The translations under genes and the position numbers were made by a program. From the NCBI GenBank assembly GCA_963792705.1, contig CAWBXD010000002.1, forward strand, positions 248,001 to 312,000: 64,000 bases of DNA, in the 5' to 3' direction. Source of the DNA: JBBQVS01 sp963792705. GTDB lineage: Bacteria; Chloroflexota; Ktedonobacteria; Ktedonobacterales; Ktedonobacteraceae. This document shows, one piece after another, positions 8,682 through 17,543 of this stretch. The notes below the pieces were generated by a model, which did not search any database, had not been told where the DNA came from, and saw nothing but the letters and a program-made list of their open reading frames with translations. Position 1 is the stretch's first letter, and each line of letters begins with the position of its first letter.

Positions 8682-10295
8682 CTATAATCCATTCTTCACT
8701 AGCATATCATTTTGAACCAATCTTTGTCGCTCCTCATAGTCACGGCGGCTTAGAAGACGTATCATACCTTTATCCACAACAACCCTCTTTTGTAAACGCC
8801 AAAGAAGGAGCACACACATAAGCAATGCTTCTGCTGTAGCCGAACCAGATAGAGCGAGAGGAATTGCCAGGATAATGTAGATACCGTGAAACACTTGTAA
8901 GAGAAACACGATTAACCCGTAGCGAGCCGCCAGCGAAAAGATGTTTGTGAAGAGCGGTGTTCGCGTGTCTTTAAGCGCAAAGAAGCCACCTGCAATAAGT
9001 TCTCCCGCGATGATACCGGGTAAACCAATGGCATAGGCAGTTAAGGCAAGGCTTGTAAGCTCCGACGAATGGGCGGTAAAGGCTCCATGTTGAAATAGCA
9101 GACGAATAATCGGTTTTCCCAGCAGCCAGAGGAGGATAGCGGCAGGAACAGTAAGTGCAATCGCGCCACCCATGACTTTCAAAGTTGTCTGGCGCATCCT
9201 GATAAAACGTCCAGCGGCGGCTTGTGTCGCAATATGTGGTAGCAATGCGACTCCAATAGCCTGTGCAATTAACGCTTCAGGCAGGGCATAGAGCATTTGT
9301 GCGTTGTGTATGGCTGCAAGACTAGTTTTGTCGGGCAAGTACGAAACGAACGCGGTGTCTATAATGGGACCAATCGAGCCAACAGCAACTGCAAGAGCGT
9401 TTGGGACTAAAAGCTTCATCACTTCCCCAAGTCCGGGGTCGTGAATATTCCATACAAATGAGTAACGAAAGCCCTGCTTTAACAATGCCGGTATCTGCAC
9501 ACCTACTTGTAGTACTGCTGCAGCAAGGATGCCGTATGTTGGACCGTAGATACCTACACCAGGGAATGCAAGAGATACCAGCAGACCACCGATCAAGCCA
9601 ATATTATACACAGCAATAGAAAGTGCTGGCAACAAAAATTGACGTTTTCCATTAAGTACAGCCGTGATTACAGTACCAAGTGCCAGGATTAGAGGCTGAA
9701 GCAAAATAATACGAGTGAGTGATGTTGTCAATACTTGCTCGGAATGCGAATAACCCGGCACGATGATTGTGTTTACAAAGGTAGGTGCGAAAAATTCTCC
9801 AACAAAAACAACGAGCATAAGCACAACAAGCATCAAATTGAAAACAAGGCTTGCGAGTCTCCACGCTTCTCGTTTCCCATAATCATTCTCGTGAGAAAGA
9901 AAGACGGGAATGAAGGCATGAGTTAGAGCACCACCAGCGATAAGATTGAAAAGAGTATCAGGAAGGCGCGCAGCGGCATAATAGGCGTTTGCCTCCGGCC
10001 CAGTCCCAAAAAGAGCATTAAAGATTGTTTGACGGAGTACTCCCAGACCTCGTGATGCAAGCAGAGCCAGCATGAGCAGAAGTGCAGCCTCCACAATACT
10101 AAAGCGACGCAGCGAAAAATCACGTCCTGGAAGGAAGTTTTTCAGGTTAAAACGGAATGTTCTTCCCCCCCACACCATATGACGCTTTATAGGCTCTTTC
10201 TGTTGTGGAGTATCTACTTCAGGTGGTGATGTTTGAGCATGCACTTCTTGTGTTACTATTGTAGTGATTTGCTCCGACTCAGACAATTCATGCAA
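8682..10295 (-). CDS. murJ: lipid II flippase MurJ (MviN family)
   Basis: A polytopic inner-membrane protein of about 537 residues with around 14 hydrophobic helices, belonging to the MOP superfamily that flips lipid-linked peptidoglycan precursors. Typical segments are SRGLGVLRQTIFNALFG, EANAYYAAARLPDTLFNLIAGGAL and AFIPVFL. A hydrophilic N-terminal tail of about 80 residues precedes the first helix, longer than in E. coli MurJ. I chose a TTG start at 10295 because AGGAGG sits 10 nt before it. The in-frame ATG at 10325 lacks a ribosome-binding site. A TATAAT-like box lies at 10349-10354 on this strand. Confidence 0.85.
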   Translation of the reverse strand: MHELSESEQITTIVTQEVHAQTSPPEVDTPQQKEPIKRHMVWGGRTFRFNLKNFLPGRDFSLRRFSIVEAALLLMLALLASRGLGVLRQTIFNALFGTGPEANAYYAAARLPDTLFNLIAGGALTHAFIPVFLSHENDYGKREAWRLASLVFNLMLVVLMLVVFVGEFFAPTFVNTIIVPGYSHSEQVLTTSLTRIILLQPLILALGTVITAVLNGKRQFLLPALSIAVYNIGLIGGLLVSLAFPGVGIYGPTYGILAAAVLQVGVQIPALLKQGFRYSFVWNIHDPGLGEVMKLLVPNALAVAVGSIGPIIDTAFVSYLPDKTSLAAIHNAQMLYALPEALIAQAIGVALLPHIATQAAAGRFIRMRQTTLKVMGGAIALTVPAAILLWLLGKPIIRLLFQHGAFTAHSSELTSLALTAYAIGLPGIIAGELIAGGFFALKDTRTPLFTNIFSLAARYGLIVFLLQVFHGIYIILAIPLALSGSATAEALLMCVLLLWRLQKRVVVDKGMIRLLSRRDYEERQRLVQNDMLVKNGL

Positions 10296-10450
10296 AACGA
10301 CGTGTCCTCCTATCAATAAAGGCATATGGCAGAGATTCTTTATCAGCTATTATACCAGTGATAGGCACATCTTACTAGCAAGTGCTCAAGAAGTACCATT
10401 ATGTATAGAAGAGGTGCATGAAGAAGGTTGAAGAGGGTGTCTATTATAAA

Positions 10451-10482
10451 GTAAAAGGCTGACGGGGGTGTCAGCCTTTTAC
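10451..10482 (-). terminator. hairpin terminator of the KGG gene
   Basis: Arms 10451-10463 and 10470-10482 (13 bp, 6-nt loop) lie 14 nt past the stop of the minus-strand KGG gene. The A4/T4 runs are inside the stem base. Confidence 0.75.
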
Positions 10483-10496
10483 TGTCTTTATTGTGT

Positions 10497-10694
10497 TTAT
10501 GCTTGTGCAGTATACTTTGAGCGACGGCGACTAATCGAGCCACCTTTACGGCCCGCAGCCTGGGCCTCTTCGCTCGTCCACTTATGTGCTGTTCCTAAAG
10601 CATGGGCAGCCTTGCCGCCTTTGCTAGCAATCTCACGCTTCTTATCGGCTGTCATTGAAGCGAAACCACGTCCACGCCCTTTTTGTGTCTGCAT
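10497..10694 (-). CDS. KGG-domain stress-induced protein (YciG/con-10-like)
   Basis: A 65-residue basic, hydrophilic protein. It carries two KGG motifs, IASKGGKAAH and AGRKGGSIS, spaced about 30 residues apart, as in con-10/YciG general-stress proteins. FASMTADKKREIA precedes the first motif as in the family. The start at 10694 has GAGGAG about 8 nt upstream; a longer open frame to 10838 is not supported. The ending SRRRSKYTAQA is strongly basic. The molecular function of the family is unknown, and expression under stress is known only from homologues. Confidence 0.8.
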   Translation of the reverse strand: MQTQKGRGRGFASMTADKKREIASKGGKAAHALGTAHKWTSEEAQAAGRKGGSISRRRSKYTAQA

Positions 10695-11005
10695 TGCTCT
10701 TTCTCCTCTTGCGTTTAGCAAATACGCTGCTATCTGTACTTTTGGAAACTTTTTCTTTGCCTGTTCTTCAAAACAGGGATTGGTGACTTCCACCATGCAA
10801 AGCATAACAGGTACTCTACTAGAGTTCAAGTCATCCATAGAAAGTATAAGCTCTCTCTAAGGTAGCCTCAACCATTTTTAAGGAAAATGATGAGCTAATT
10901 CGGCTATTTATGCTCACTTTTTCCTTAGAGAATGTTAGTAAACTCATCCATTTCTAATAAAAGGATGAGGTGGAATAAAAAGAAATATGACACAAAAGTT
11001 TAACG

Positions 11006-11392
11006 TTACAAGCTATTTGTATGTGTCAAATTTTTAATAAGGAGGGTTATATCATCAACGGAAAAAGGCTTTTCGAGGAGAGAAACCTGGAGACGGTGCA
11101 ACTCTTCCACATCGTTGAATGTGGCGGCGGTAGTTAAAATAATAGGAAAGGTGTTGAGAACAGGATTGAGGCGAATTTGTTTTATCACTTCTGTACCAAA
11201 TATGTTGCCACCTAACCGCCAGTCAATAATAAGAAGATCAATGGGAGTCTGTGTATACTCAGTGATGGGCGTTAATGCTTGAAGACATTCTTTGGCACTT
11301 GGGTAGTTCGTGACAATATATCCTTCATCCTTTAGCACAAGAAGCAGCATTTCCTGAATGGCTACGTCATCTTCAAGAAGTCCTACATGCAT
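11006..11392 (-). CDS. stand-alone response-regulator receiver protein
   Basis: A 128-residue single-domain receiver with no output domain. The acidic pocket is EDD near residues 7-9, the phosphoacceptor Asp is in LLIIDWRLGG, the conserved Thr follows IILTTAA and the Lys is in LLEKPFS. It lies 44 nt downstream of a histidine kinase gene on the same strand and is the likely phosphorylation partner. Without a DNA-binding domain it probably acts through protein contacts or a phosphorelay. Confidence 0.88.
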   Translation of the reverse strand: MHVGLLEDDVAIQEMLLLVLKDEGYIVTNYPSAKECLQALTPITEYTQTPIDLLIIDWRLGGNIFGTEVIKQIRLNPVLNTFPIILTTAATFNDVEELHRLQVSLLEKPFSVDDITLLIKNLTHTNSL

Positions 11393-11436
11393 TGTTCAAC
11401 CCTTTACTCTTCGATAATTCTTCATTTATATCTGTA

Positions 11437-12693
11437 CTATAGCAAACCAGATAGCCTTTCGCAAGAGTAAAAGATTTCCGTAGATATATTCTTACTACTT
11501 TGCAAATCGGTGCTATGAGAGATACGTCCTCGTGGTAGTGTGAATGAGATACTTGTACCGGCTCCTTGACTACTACGCAACATAATACGACCGTCCATTG
11601 CCTCTACAAGAGTACGCGCAATATAGAGTCCCAGGCCAAGACCAGCAATCTCATGTTGCTTATACTGCTCTCCTCGGCTAAATACATGAAAAAGTGAGTC
11701 CTGTTGCTGTTCTGAAATTCCTAGTCCCCAATCCCGTATAGTAACTGATGATGCCATAGCGGAATTACGCACATGTACTTCTATGACCCCACCATCAGGT
11801 GAATACTTTACAGCATTCTCGACCAGATTGGTAAGTACTTGCCATACCCTATCTGGATCGGCCCATACAAGTGCGGACTCAGCCTCGAAACGGCAACGGA
11901 GCGTATATTTTCCTGGACTTTGCTGCTCGCACTTGTCCTGTACTACCCGCACTACACGTCTGCAAAGCGTGATAATATCAGCCCACGTACACCGAAGCGC
12001 GAGTTGCCCACTACGTATGCGCGATACGTCGAGCAAATCATTAACAAGCACTTCCATATGCTCTGTCTGTTCCATAATAACGGCAAGATACTGCTGTTGC
12101 AGTTCTGGAGTCAAGTCTACTTGTGCCTCGGTAGTAGAAGGTGTTGATCCATATGCTTGCAACAAACCAGCATAACCCTTGATCGCGGTTAAAGGCATAC
12201 GCAGGTCGTGACCCACTAATGATACCAATGTCTGTTGCTCCTGTAACGCATGCCGTGTTTGCGGTTCTTGCTCTTCGTGTAAAACAGGGGTAGGGTCGGT
12301 ATTGGAAAGAAACTGTTCCACCTCCCGTGCAATACCAGGCAACACTTGTTCCAGTAAAGAATGCTCACCATGTAAAAATTTATTGTGTTGCGTGTCTATA
12401 CAAATCAGGAAACCAAGGAGTCCTGTAGGACGTTCAAGCGGAAGAACAGCGATACTTTTGAGCGTTGTCTGCTGAAATTGAAGAGAGCAATCATTACAGG
12501 ATTGTATTGATTGTTCTTGCACAGCACACGCGACTAATGCCTGTACCTCTTTATAGGTGAGAAGAGATGCTACATCGTCTTCTAAGGAATCATGCTGTGC
12601 GAGAGGAGATGAGAGAGACAAGAGCACGTCCGAGCATTCAAGCAATGCAATAACGCGTTGTGTAATAGCGCGTAAGGATGCCTCTACAGTCAT
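11437..12693 (-). CDS. GAF-type sensor histidine kinase
   Basis: A cytoplasmic kinase of about 418 residues with no membrane segment. The N-terminal ~130 residues look like a divergent GAF domain with several cysteines (QSCNDCS), which could allow redox or metal sensing; that is inference. The HisKA box is VSLVGHDLRMPLTAIKGYAG, followed by the N box NLVENAVKYSP, G1 IRDWGLGIS and G2 GLGLGLYIA. The start at 12693 (MTVEASLRA) has GGGAGGG about 7 nt upstream. It is first in a two-gene operon with the receiver protein. Confidence 0.88.
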   Translation of the reverse strand: MTVEASLRAITQRVIALLECSDVLLSLSSPLAQHDSLEDDVASLLTYKEVQALVACAVQEQSIQSCNDCSLQFQQTTLKSIAVLPLERPTGLLGFLICIDTQHNKFLHGEHSLLEQVLPGIAREVEQFLSNTDPTPVLHEEQEPQTRHALQEQQTLVSLVGHDLRMPLTAIKGYAGLLQAYGSTPSTTEAQVDLTPELQQQYLAVIMEQTEHMEVLVNDLLDVSRIRSGQLALRCTWADIITLCRRVVRVVQDKCEQQSPGKYTLRCRFEAESALVWADPDRVWQVLTNLVENAVKYSPDGGVIEVHVRNSAMASSVTIRDWGLGISEQQQDSLFHVFSRGEQYKQHEIAGLGLGLYIARTLVEAMDGRIMLRSSQGAGTSISFTLPRGRISHSTDLQSSKNISTEIFYSCERLSGLL

Positions 12694-12957
12694 TTCTATC
12701 CCTCCCATCTATACCAATTATGAAATTCTTTTTTAGTATAGAAGACACCACAACAAGCAAGGAGTGATTACTAGAATAATAGGCTTTATATTGAGTATCG
12801 CAAATCTTTACACTAAAGATTAAAAAACAACTATATCATAACCAAGTTACAACTAAGATACTATTGTTTTTTATAGCTTTCATGTTTTAATAAGTTTCTA
12901 AGTGGAAAACACATTTATTTGTCTTAAATTTGCTTTTAATGTAGTAGGGGCTAAAAA

Positions 12958-13884
12958 ATGAGTGATTTCTGGGGACAACTACCTCCACCTAACAATCAAC
13001 AACCTTGGGGTCAACAACCTGACAATCAACAACCTTGGAGTCAACAACCTCCTCAATCACCTACTCAGCATCCTTGGGGTCAACCAATTCCTCAACAATC
13101 TAAAAATCAACATCCTTGGGGTCAATCGTCCTTGCCTAACCAACAACCACAACCTACTCAACAGGCATGGGGACAACAACCCTCGAACACCAATTGGCAA
13201 CAACAACCATTGTATTCAGGACAGTTTCAGCCAGTTCAAACACCACAAAAAAAGAAACGAAACAAACTTTGGGTTGTTCTTGGTATTGTTGGAGGTGTGC
13301 TTGCCCTCTCTTGTGCATTCTGTGGGATAATAAGCAGTTTCTCAAAGACCTCAAATGCATATAACACAACAGTAACACAGACTACAACACCCATTGATAC
13401 ATCGACGAAAGTAGCACAGGCTGTTCAACCAACTACTATTCCAAAACCTACACCTACACCAACATTAGCTCCAACCCCTAAACCAACCGCAACTCCAGTT
13501 CCTACCGAAACTCAAGCTCAAACTGAGGCCGACTACAAGGCTAGTACAGTGTCAACAACCATTGCTGACTTAGATAAAGATGGAAATGCTGATATAGGAA
13601 AAGATGTACATTTTACATGTACAATACTCAAATTTGTAAAAGATGCATCAGGCAATACAGCAGGGGCGAATGTGACTACTCAGGACACGAGTGCAGTTGT
13701 TCAAGTAGAATTTACTACTGGAACTGACATCACTAAACTGAATGAAGAAGACATTTTAGAAGTATGGGGAACTGACGCAGGTGTATTTAGTGGCACGAAT
13801 TCTTTTGGCGCGACAGTACAAGAAGTAGGGATAACGGCACAATATATGAATGATCAAACATCAAACTATCAAGTAGATAATTGA
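12958..13884 (+). CDS. Gln/Pro/Trp-repeat single-pass membrane protein
   Basis: A 308-residue protein of unknown function. Residues 1-95 are low-complexity with repeated QPWGQQP-like units. A basic KKKRNK precedes one transmembrane helix (about 104-127). A Thr/Pro/Lys spacer (about 145-182) leads to a C-terminal domain of about 115 residues starting ADYKASTVSTTIADLD. That domain contains beta-rich sequence such as DVHFTCTILKFVKD, perhaps an OB-like fold. The predicted topology is cytoplasmic repeats and an external folded domain. The gene is clearly more AT-rich than its neighbours. AGGGG lies about 8 nt before the ATG and a strong terminator follows. Confidence 0.75.
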   Translation: MSDFWGQLPPPNNQQPWGQQPDNQQPWSQQPPQSPTQHPWGQPIPQQSKNQHPWGQSSLPNQQPQPTQQAWGQQPSNTNWQQQPLYSGQFQPVQTPQKKKRNKLWVVLGIVGGVLALSCAFCGIISSFSKTSNAYNTTVTQTTTPIDTSTKVAQAVQPTTIPKPTPTPTLAPTPKPTATPVPTETQAQTEADYKASTVSTTIADLDKDGNADIGKDVHFTCTILKFVKDASGNTAGANVTTQDTSAVVQVEFTTGTDITKLNEEDILEVWGTDAGVFSGTNSFGATVQEVGITAQYMNDQTSNYQVDN

Positions 13885-13906
13885 TTTGTTAGCAAAGTAG
13901 AAATAT

Positions 13907-13949
13907 AAGGCTTTGGTAGGAATAGTTTATTCCTACCAAAGCCTTTTTT
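13907..13949 (+). terminator. intrinsic terminator with U-tract
   Basis: Arms 13907-13924 and 13928-13945 form an 18-bp perfect stem with a 3-nt loop, running into a T-run to 13949. It sits 23 nt after the stop of the 12958-13884 gene. Confidence 0.9.
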
Positions 13950-14045
13950 TACATGTCATCTTCACGTCTATTGACAAACTTATTCTTCATAGATAAAATT
14001 CTAATTAGATGCATATCTATACAAAAGAAAGGATTACTGGGAACT

Positions 14046-14543
14046 ATGGAGTTACGAGGAAAACGTTTGACGCTAAGCATTGCTAGCATGGAAGATGCAG
14101 AAGTATTGCTACCAGCCTTTAATGGTGACGAGCAGTTTAATCTGTGGAGTGGACTAGGGCCAGTAATGAGCCTTGCAGAAGTGCATGCAGACATACAAGA
14201 AACGCAATCATTACCTATGGGTACCATATGGCGAATTAGCGATAAAGCCAATACACTTGTCGGCGTTGCAGAGACAGCAATGTTTCCTCATCCGCATAAT
14301 GCGTGGATTGCGTTATTGATTATTCGGCGCGAATTTCAAGGACTAGGTTACGGTTCGGAGGTCGTTACAGTATTAGAGAAACATTTATTTTCTTATCCCG
14401 AAACGACACAAATAGGACTAGCTGTTCTTGTGAAGAATGCGCTAGCACTAGCCTTTTGGGAAAAGAGAGGCTATATTCGCGGCAAACGCACAAATGATCA
14501 GCATGGCAATGATGTATACGAGTATTCCAAACAAAACCTTTGA
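14046..14543 (+). CDS. GNAT-family N-acetyltransferase
   Basis: A 165-residue acetyl-CoA-dependent transferase of the RimJ/RimL-like group. MELRGKRLTLSIAS opens the domain, and the acetyl-CoA loop is visible as REFQGLGYGSEVV (Q/RxxGxG/A type), followed by LAFWEKRGYIRG in the C-terminal half. The ATG at 14046 is chosen because it begins the conserved domain and has AAAGGA upstream; an open extension to 13953 overlaps the preceding terminator. The acceptor (protein amino terminus, antibiotic or metabolite) cannot be told. Confidence 0.8.
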   Translation: MELRGKRLTLSIASMEDAEVLLPAFNGDEQFNLWSGLGPVMSLAEVHADIQETQSLPMGTIWRISDKANTLVGVAETAMFPHPHNAWIALLIIRREFQGLGYGSEVVTVLEKHLFSYPETTQIGLAVLVKNALALAFWEKRGYIRGKRTNDQHGNDVYEYSKQNL

Positions 14544-14572
14544 GAAAAGTTTCTTCATAGCGATGTAACCTC

Positions 14573-14601
14573 TTGACAATAGCTTGCTAGTATGTTATTA
14601 T
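14573..14601 (+). promoter_or_regulatory. sigma-70-type promoter of the RHH-VOC gene
   Basis: TTGACA at 14573-14578 is separated by 17 nt from TATTAT at 14596-14601. The -35 is a perfect consensus and the -10 matches 5 of 6. The gene start is about 55 nt downstream. Confidence 0.75.
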
Positions 14602-14630
14602 ATTAGTAAGCTAATTTGATAGCTTACTAA
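14580..14630. promoter_or_regulatory. operator-like half-site cluster over the promoter
   Basis: TTAGTAAGCTA (14603-14613) and TAGCTTACTAA (14620-14630) are an exact 11-bp inverted repeat with a 6-nt spacer just after the -10. A third copy, TAGCTTGCTAG (14580-14590), lies in the promoter spacer and matches 9 of 11. Multiple half-sites over a promoter fit cooperative binding by a ribbon-helix-helix repressor, and the gene downstream encodes one. Confidence 0.7.
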
Positions 14631-14655
14631 CGGATTGTCTGGAAGGACAATGGCT

Positions 14656-15207
14656 ATGAAAGATGAGAAACAGCAGTTCAACGTGTACCTTACCCCGGAT
14701 ACAGTTAAGCATATGAAGCATCGCTCAGTTGATGAGCAACTTTCTATGTCCGATTTGGTCGAGAAAGTGTTTCTTGCCTACTTGTCAAAAACAGAAGAGA
14801 ACAGCAGTTCAGAAGGGCAAACGCAACCAATGCAAGAAAAAGCCATGGTAAGACTACAACCAATGCTGCATGTTGAGGATATGGGGAAGGCATTAGACTT
14901 TTACACTAAGTTGGGTGCCACCGTTCTTAACGGTAGTCGAGATGGCGATTGGGCGGTACTACGCTTTGGCACAACCGAATTGGGTTTGCTCGCTCATCCA
15001 GCTAATCCAGAGCAGAACGAGGGAACCGTTGAACTCAACTTCGAGTACGATGCCTCTTTAGAGGAGTTAGAGAAAAAGCTTCGTGCTGCTGGTGTAACCA
15101 TAGCGCGTCCAACAGGTGACGAGGGATTTGGCTATCAGCTTCAGCTTGAGAGTCCCGACGGAATGTTGATAAAGATTAATCAACTCGATCCTGATTTATA
15201 TCGCTAA
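14656..15207 (+). CDS. ribbon-helix-helix / VOC (glyoxalase-fold) fusion, putative autoregulated sensor
   Basis: A 183-residue two-domain protein. Residues about 6-45 (starting QQFNVYLTPDTVKHMKH, then LSMSDLVEKVFLAYL) look like a ribbon-helix-helix DNA-binding domain: a beta strand followed by two helices. A Ser/Gln/Glu-rich linker (46-65) leads to a vicinal-oxygen-chelate domain (66-180) with MLHVEDMGKALDFYTKLG, WAVLRFGTTELGLL and QLESPDGMLIKI. The GGAAGGA ribosome-binding site fits the ATG at 14656 (8 nt) better than that at 14650. The operator-like repeats upstream suggest autoregulation, with the VOC domain sensing or binding a small ligand. An enzymatic role cannot be excluded. Confidence 0.75.
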   Translation: MKDEKQQFNVYLTPDTVKHMKHRSVDEQLSMSDLVEKVFLAYLSKTEENSSSEGQTQPMQEKAMVRLQPMLHVEDMGKALDFYTKLGATVLNGSRDGDWAVLRFGTTELGLLAHPANPEQNEGTVELNFEYDASLEELEKKLRAAGVTIARPTGDEGFGYQLQLESPDGMLIKINQLDPDLYR

Positions 15208-15223
15208 CGCTTTATAAGATAGC

Positions 15224-15258
15224 AGAAGAGTTGCTCACTATTAATGAGCAACTCTTCT
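15224..15258 (+). terminator. hairpin terminator after the RHH-VOC gene
   Basis: Arms 15224-15237 and 15245-15258 (14 bp, perfect, 7-nt loop) begin 17 nt after the stop; a short T-rich stretch follows. Confidence 0.8.
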
Positions 15259-15389
15259 TCATTTTGTAAGCAAAACGTGAAGGTAGACAATAGATAGGTT
15301 GCGCTTTATAATAAACCAATACTTATAATGAGCAAACAAGAAAAACGCGTTCTAGGTGTCGCTAGCTATAGATGCCCTAGGGTGCTTGC

Positions 15390-17342
15390 ATGAAAAGGGA
15401 AAAGGGAGTCATGGCAGAAGAAACAGACCTGGGGCAGATTGAGCCAACACCTTCGCTTGGGAGCGATATTACAGAGTCTGCTGGCTCTGGCGGCTTCCTT
15501 CATATAGAGGAAAATCAGGAAACGTCACCATCTGACAGTACACAGGTGACGGTTCGCAGACCAAGCGTGCAAGCAACTACCCCTCTTTCGCCTCGTGTGA
15601 TGGAGCGAACAGGAACGGCAGAACATCTGGCGGTTCGTCGCCCAGTGACAGCGTTGAACGCTGAAGAACCAGATGTAAAGCATCGCTTGAGCGAACTACG
15701 AGCAGAGGTCACAAGGCTTGTAACTGGCCTTCGTTGGGGTGGTCAATCGGTAGATGACACGACAGAGCGCATGGTGCCTCTGCTTAACCTCGGTCCTATT
15801 CCACAATGGTATCCCGTACTTATTCCGTTTCTTTTTGAGATTGACCGTGCGGGCAATTTGCTTCCCGTGTGGCTCAAAATTATCGAAAAAGAGGAATCAC
15901 AAGACCTACCAGTAACGGCTAATCCTGCTGAAACACCTTTAGGCCGTGCGCGACGCTATGCAATTCTTATGCTGGGCAACTATAAAACACAGGATGGTGC
16001 CGAACAGAACAAAGCGGTAGGGTTTGCAAAGGCAAGCACTGGTGTTGGGACGATTAAAACGCCCGAATTTATCAAGACATTGGGCACACTAGCCATAGAC
16101 CCAAACACCTCGCTCTATGCAACACAATCACTTGTAAAGCAAAGCACCACGCCATCGATACAAGTGCTTGTCACTGCCCTGAAAGACGCTGAAGGTTGGG
16201 CTAAGGTTGATGTGGTGGAAGGTATTCTAGCACTCAAGCAGAAGCAATTCAACGAGATTGTGCTTGCTAGCGGCCTTGATCGTGTACCAGGATTGGAAAG
16301 CTATGTCGCGGTCCCCATCTATCGCGCTATTTCCCTGGTAAACTACTTACGTGGGGATAGCACTATTTCGCCTCGTCTTTCACAGCAAGCGACCCTCATC
16401 TTTGGACAGGTAGTGCAGGACAGCATGACACTACCAAAGCCAAGCACAGACGAGCTACCAATTGTGCTTGAAAAAGACCTTCCAGTTCTTGCAAACGCTC
16501 TTTTTGAAGGTGCGCGTCGAAGCCCTACATGGCAAGCAGCACTCGCGTTACATCGCCTTGGTCTTTTTCTTGGTCGTTATTGGGGCGAGATCTCGCGAGG
16601 TGCTATCCAGAACGTAAGTATTCTTGACCCAATATATGCGACAATACCTATGATGAACGAGGTAGAACGCTGGATGGGTGGCCCTGGTAGGGATGTGTTG
16701 CTCTCATCGGTTGCTGATGCCAACGAAGAGGCATTCTCGCCCATTGTGAAAACACTCGGTGAACTTCGTGATCCACGCGCCACATCCGTATTGCTGACGC
16801 GACTTGATACTACTCGCGACCTTGTGAGTCGTGAACAAGCTTCATCGCTAGCAACCATATGCGAGACACTGGCTCGTTTAGGTGATAGACGTTCTCTTGT
16901 CTCTATGTTCCAACTTCTGCAAAGAGTCGTTGACATTACGGGACGAAGCCAACTCACGAAGCGACGTGACAATCTTGCCGCAGGCGACAAAGAAATTCCT
17001 GGCAGTATCCTCTACGCTGCTGTATTGCGCGCAAGCGGACAATTTGGTGAACGTGATGCCTTGGAAAGTACTCTTCGTGGCGCAAACGATTTCGATCCCT
17101 ATGTCCGCACACAAGCCCTGGAAGCACTCAAACGGGTAGACCCTAAAGCCGATGATATACGTAGTCGTCTGGCAGCTCGTGAAGCACTTAACGATCCACG
17201 CGATACCGTAGTACGTGTGGCATGCCAGCTTGTCGTGCAGTATCGAGATGGTGATGCTATTCCTGTACTGCGTAGCCTTATCGACAAGCGTAACGACCTC
17301 TCGCCCGTCGCCTACGATGCCTTGCGTCAACTAGGGGCATAG
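15390..17342 (+). CDS. HEAT-repeat protein
   Basis: A 650-residue cytoplasmic protein without signal or membrane segment. The first ~95 residues are acidic and Ser/Thr/Pro-rich, probably disordered. The remainder is helical, and the C-terminal third shows HEAT/PBS-lyase-like repeats such as TLGELRDPRATSVLLTRLD, ETLARLGDRRSLVSMFQLL and DPYVRTQALEALKRVD. It probably serves as a protein-binding scaffold. The start could be 15390 (AGGG 8 nt upstream) or 15411. A Ser/Thr kinase gene follows 200 nt downstream on the same strand, so the disordered tail could be a phosphorylation target; this is speculative. Confidence 0.75.
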   Translation: MKREKGVMAEETDLGQIEPTPSLGSDITESAGSGGFLHIEENQETSPSDSTQVTVRRPSVQATTPLSPRVMERTGTAEHLAVRRPVTALNAEEPDVKHRLSELRAEVTRLVTGLRWGGQSVDDTTERMVPLLNLGPIPQWYPVLIPFLFEIDRAGNLLPVWLKIIEKEESQDLPVTANPAETPLGRARRYAILMLGNYKTQDGAEQNKAVGFAKASTGVGTIKTPEFIKTLGTLAIDPNTSLYATQSLVKQSTTPSIQVLVTALKDAEGWAKVDVVEGILALKQKQFNEIVLASGLDRVPGLESYVAVPIYRAISLVNYLRGDSTISPRLSQQATLIFGQVVQDSMTLPKPSTDELPIVLEKDLPVLANALFEGARRSPTWQAALALHRLGLFLGRYWGEISRGAIQNVSILDPIYATIPMMNEVERWMGGPGRDVLLSSVADANEEAFSPIVKTLGELRDPRATSVLLTRLDTTRDLVSREQASSLATICETLARLGDRRSLVSMFQLLQRVVDITGRSQLTKRRDNLAAGDKEIPGSILYAAVLRASGQFGERDALESTLRGANDFDPYVRTQALEALKRVDPKADDIRSRLAAREALNDPRDTVVRVACQLVVQYRDGDAIPVLRSLIDKRNDLSPVAYDALRQLGA

Positions 17343-17367
17343 CCTCATTTCCCTTTCTTTATATAAA

Positions 17368-17400
17368 GTGTTGCATCGCAGCCTTGCCACGATGCAACAC
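17368..17400 (+). terminator. hairpin after the HEAT-repeat gene
   Basis: Arms 17368-17378 and 17390-17400 (11 bp, 11-nt loop) start 26 nt past the stop codon. No long U-tract follows. Confidence 0.65.
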
Positions 17401-17543
17401 TCCCCTATAGACCATTTGTCTCATATATTTTTCTAAGCGCGGTATACTATCAATATAAGGATATAAGGGATGTTTAGAGGTTGAAGTGGAAGGGCTATCC
17501 TTTCATTGCTATACTCTCACCTTTCGTTGTAGAGGGATATGAG

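Noticed and set aside
14635..14655. TTG or first ATG (14650) as start of the RHH-VOC gene
   Set aside because: GGAAGGA at 14641-14647 is at normal distance only from the ATG at 14656.
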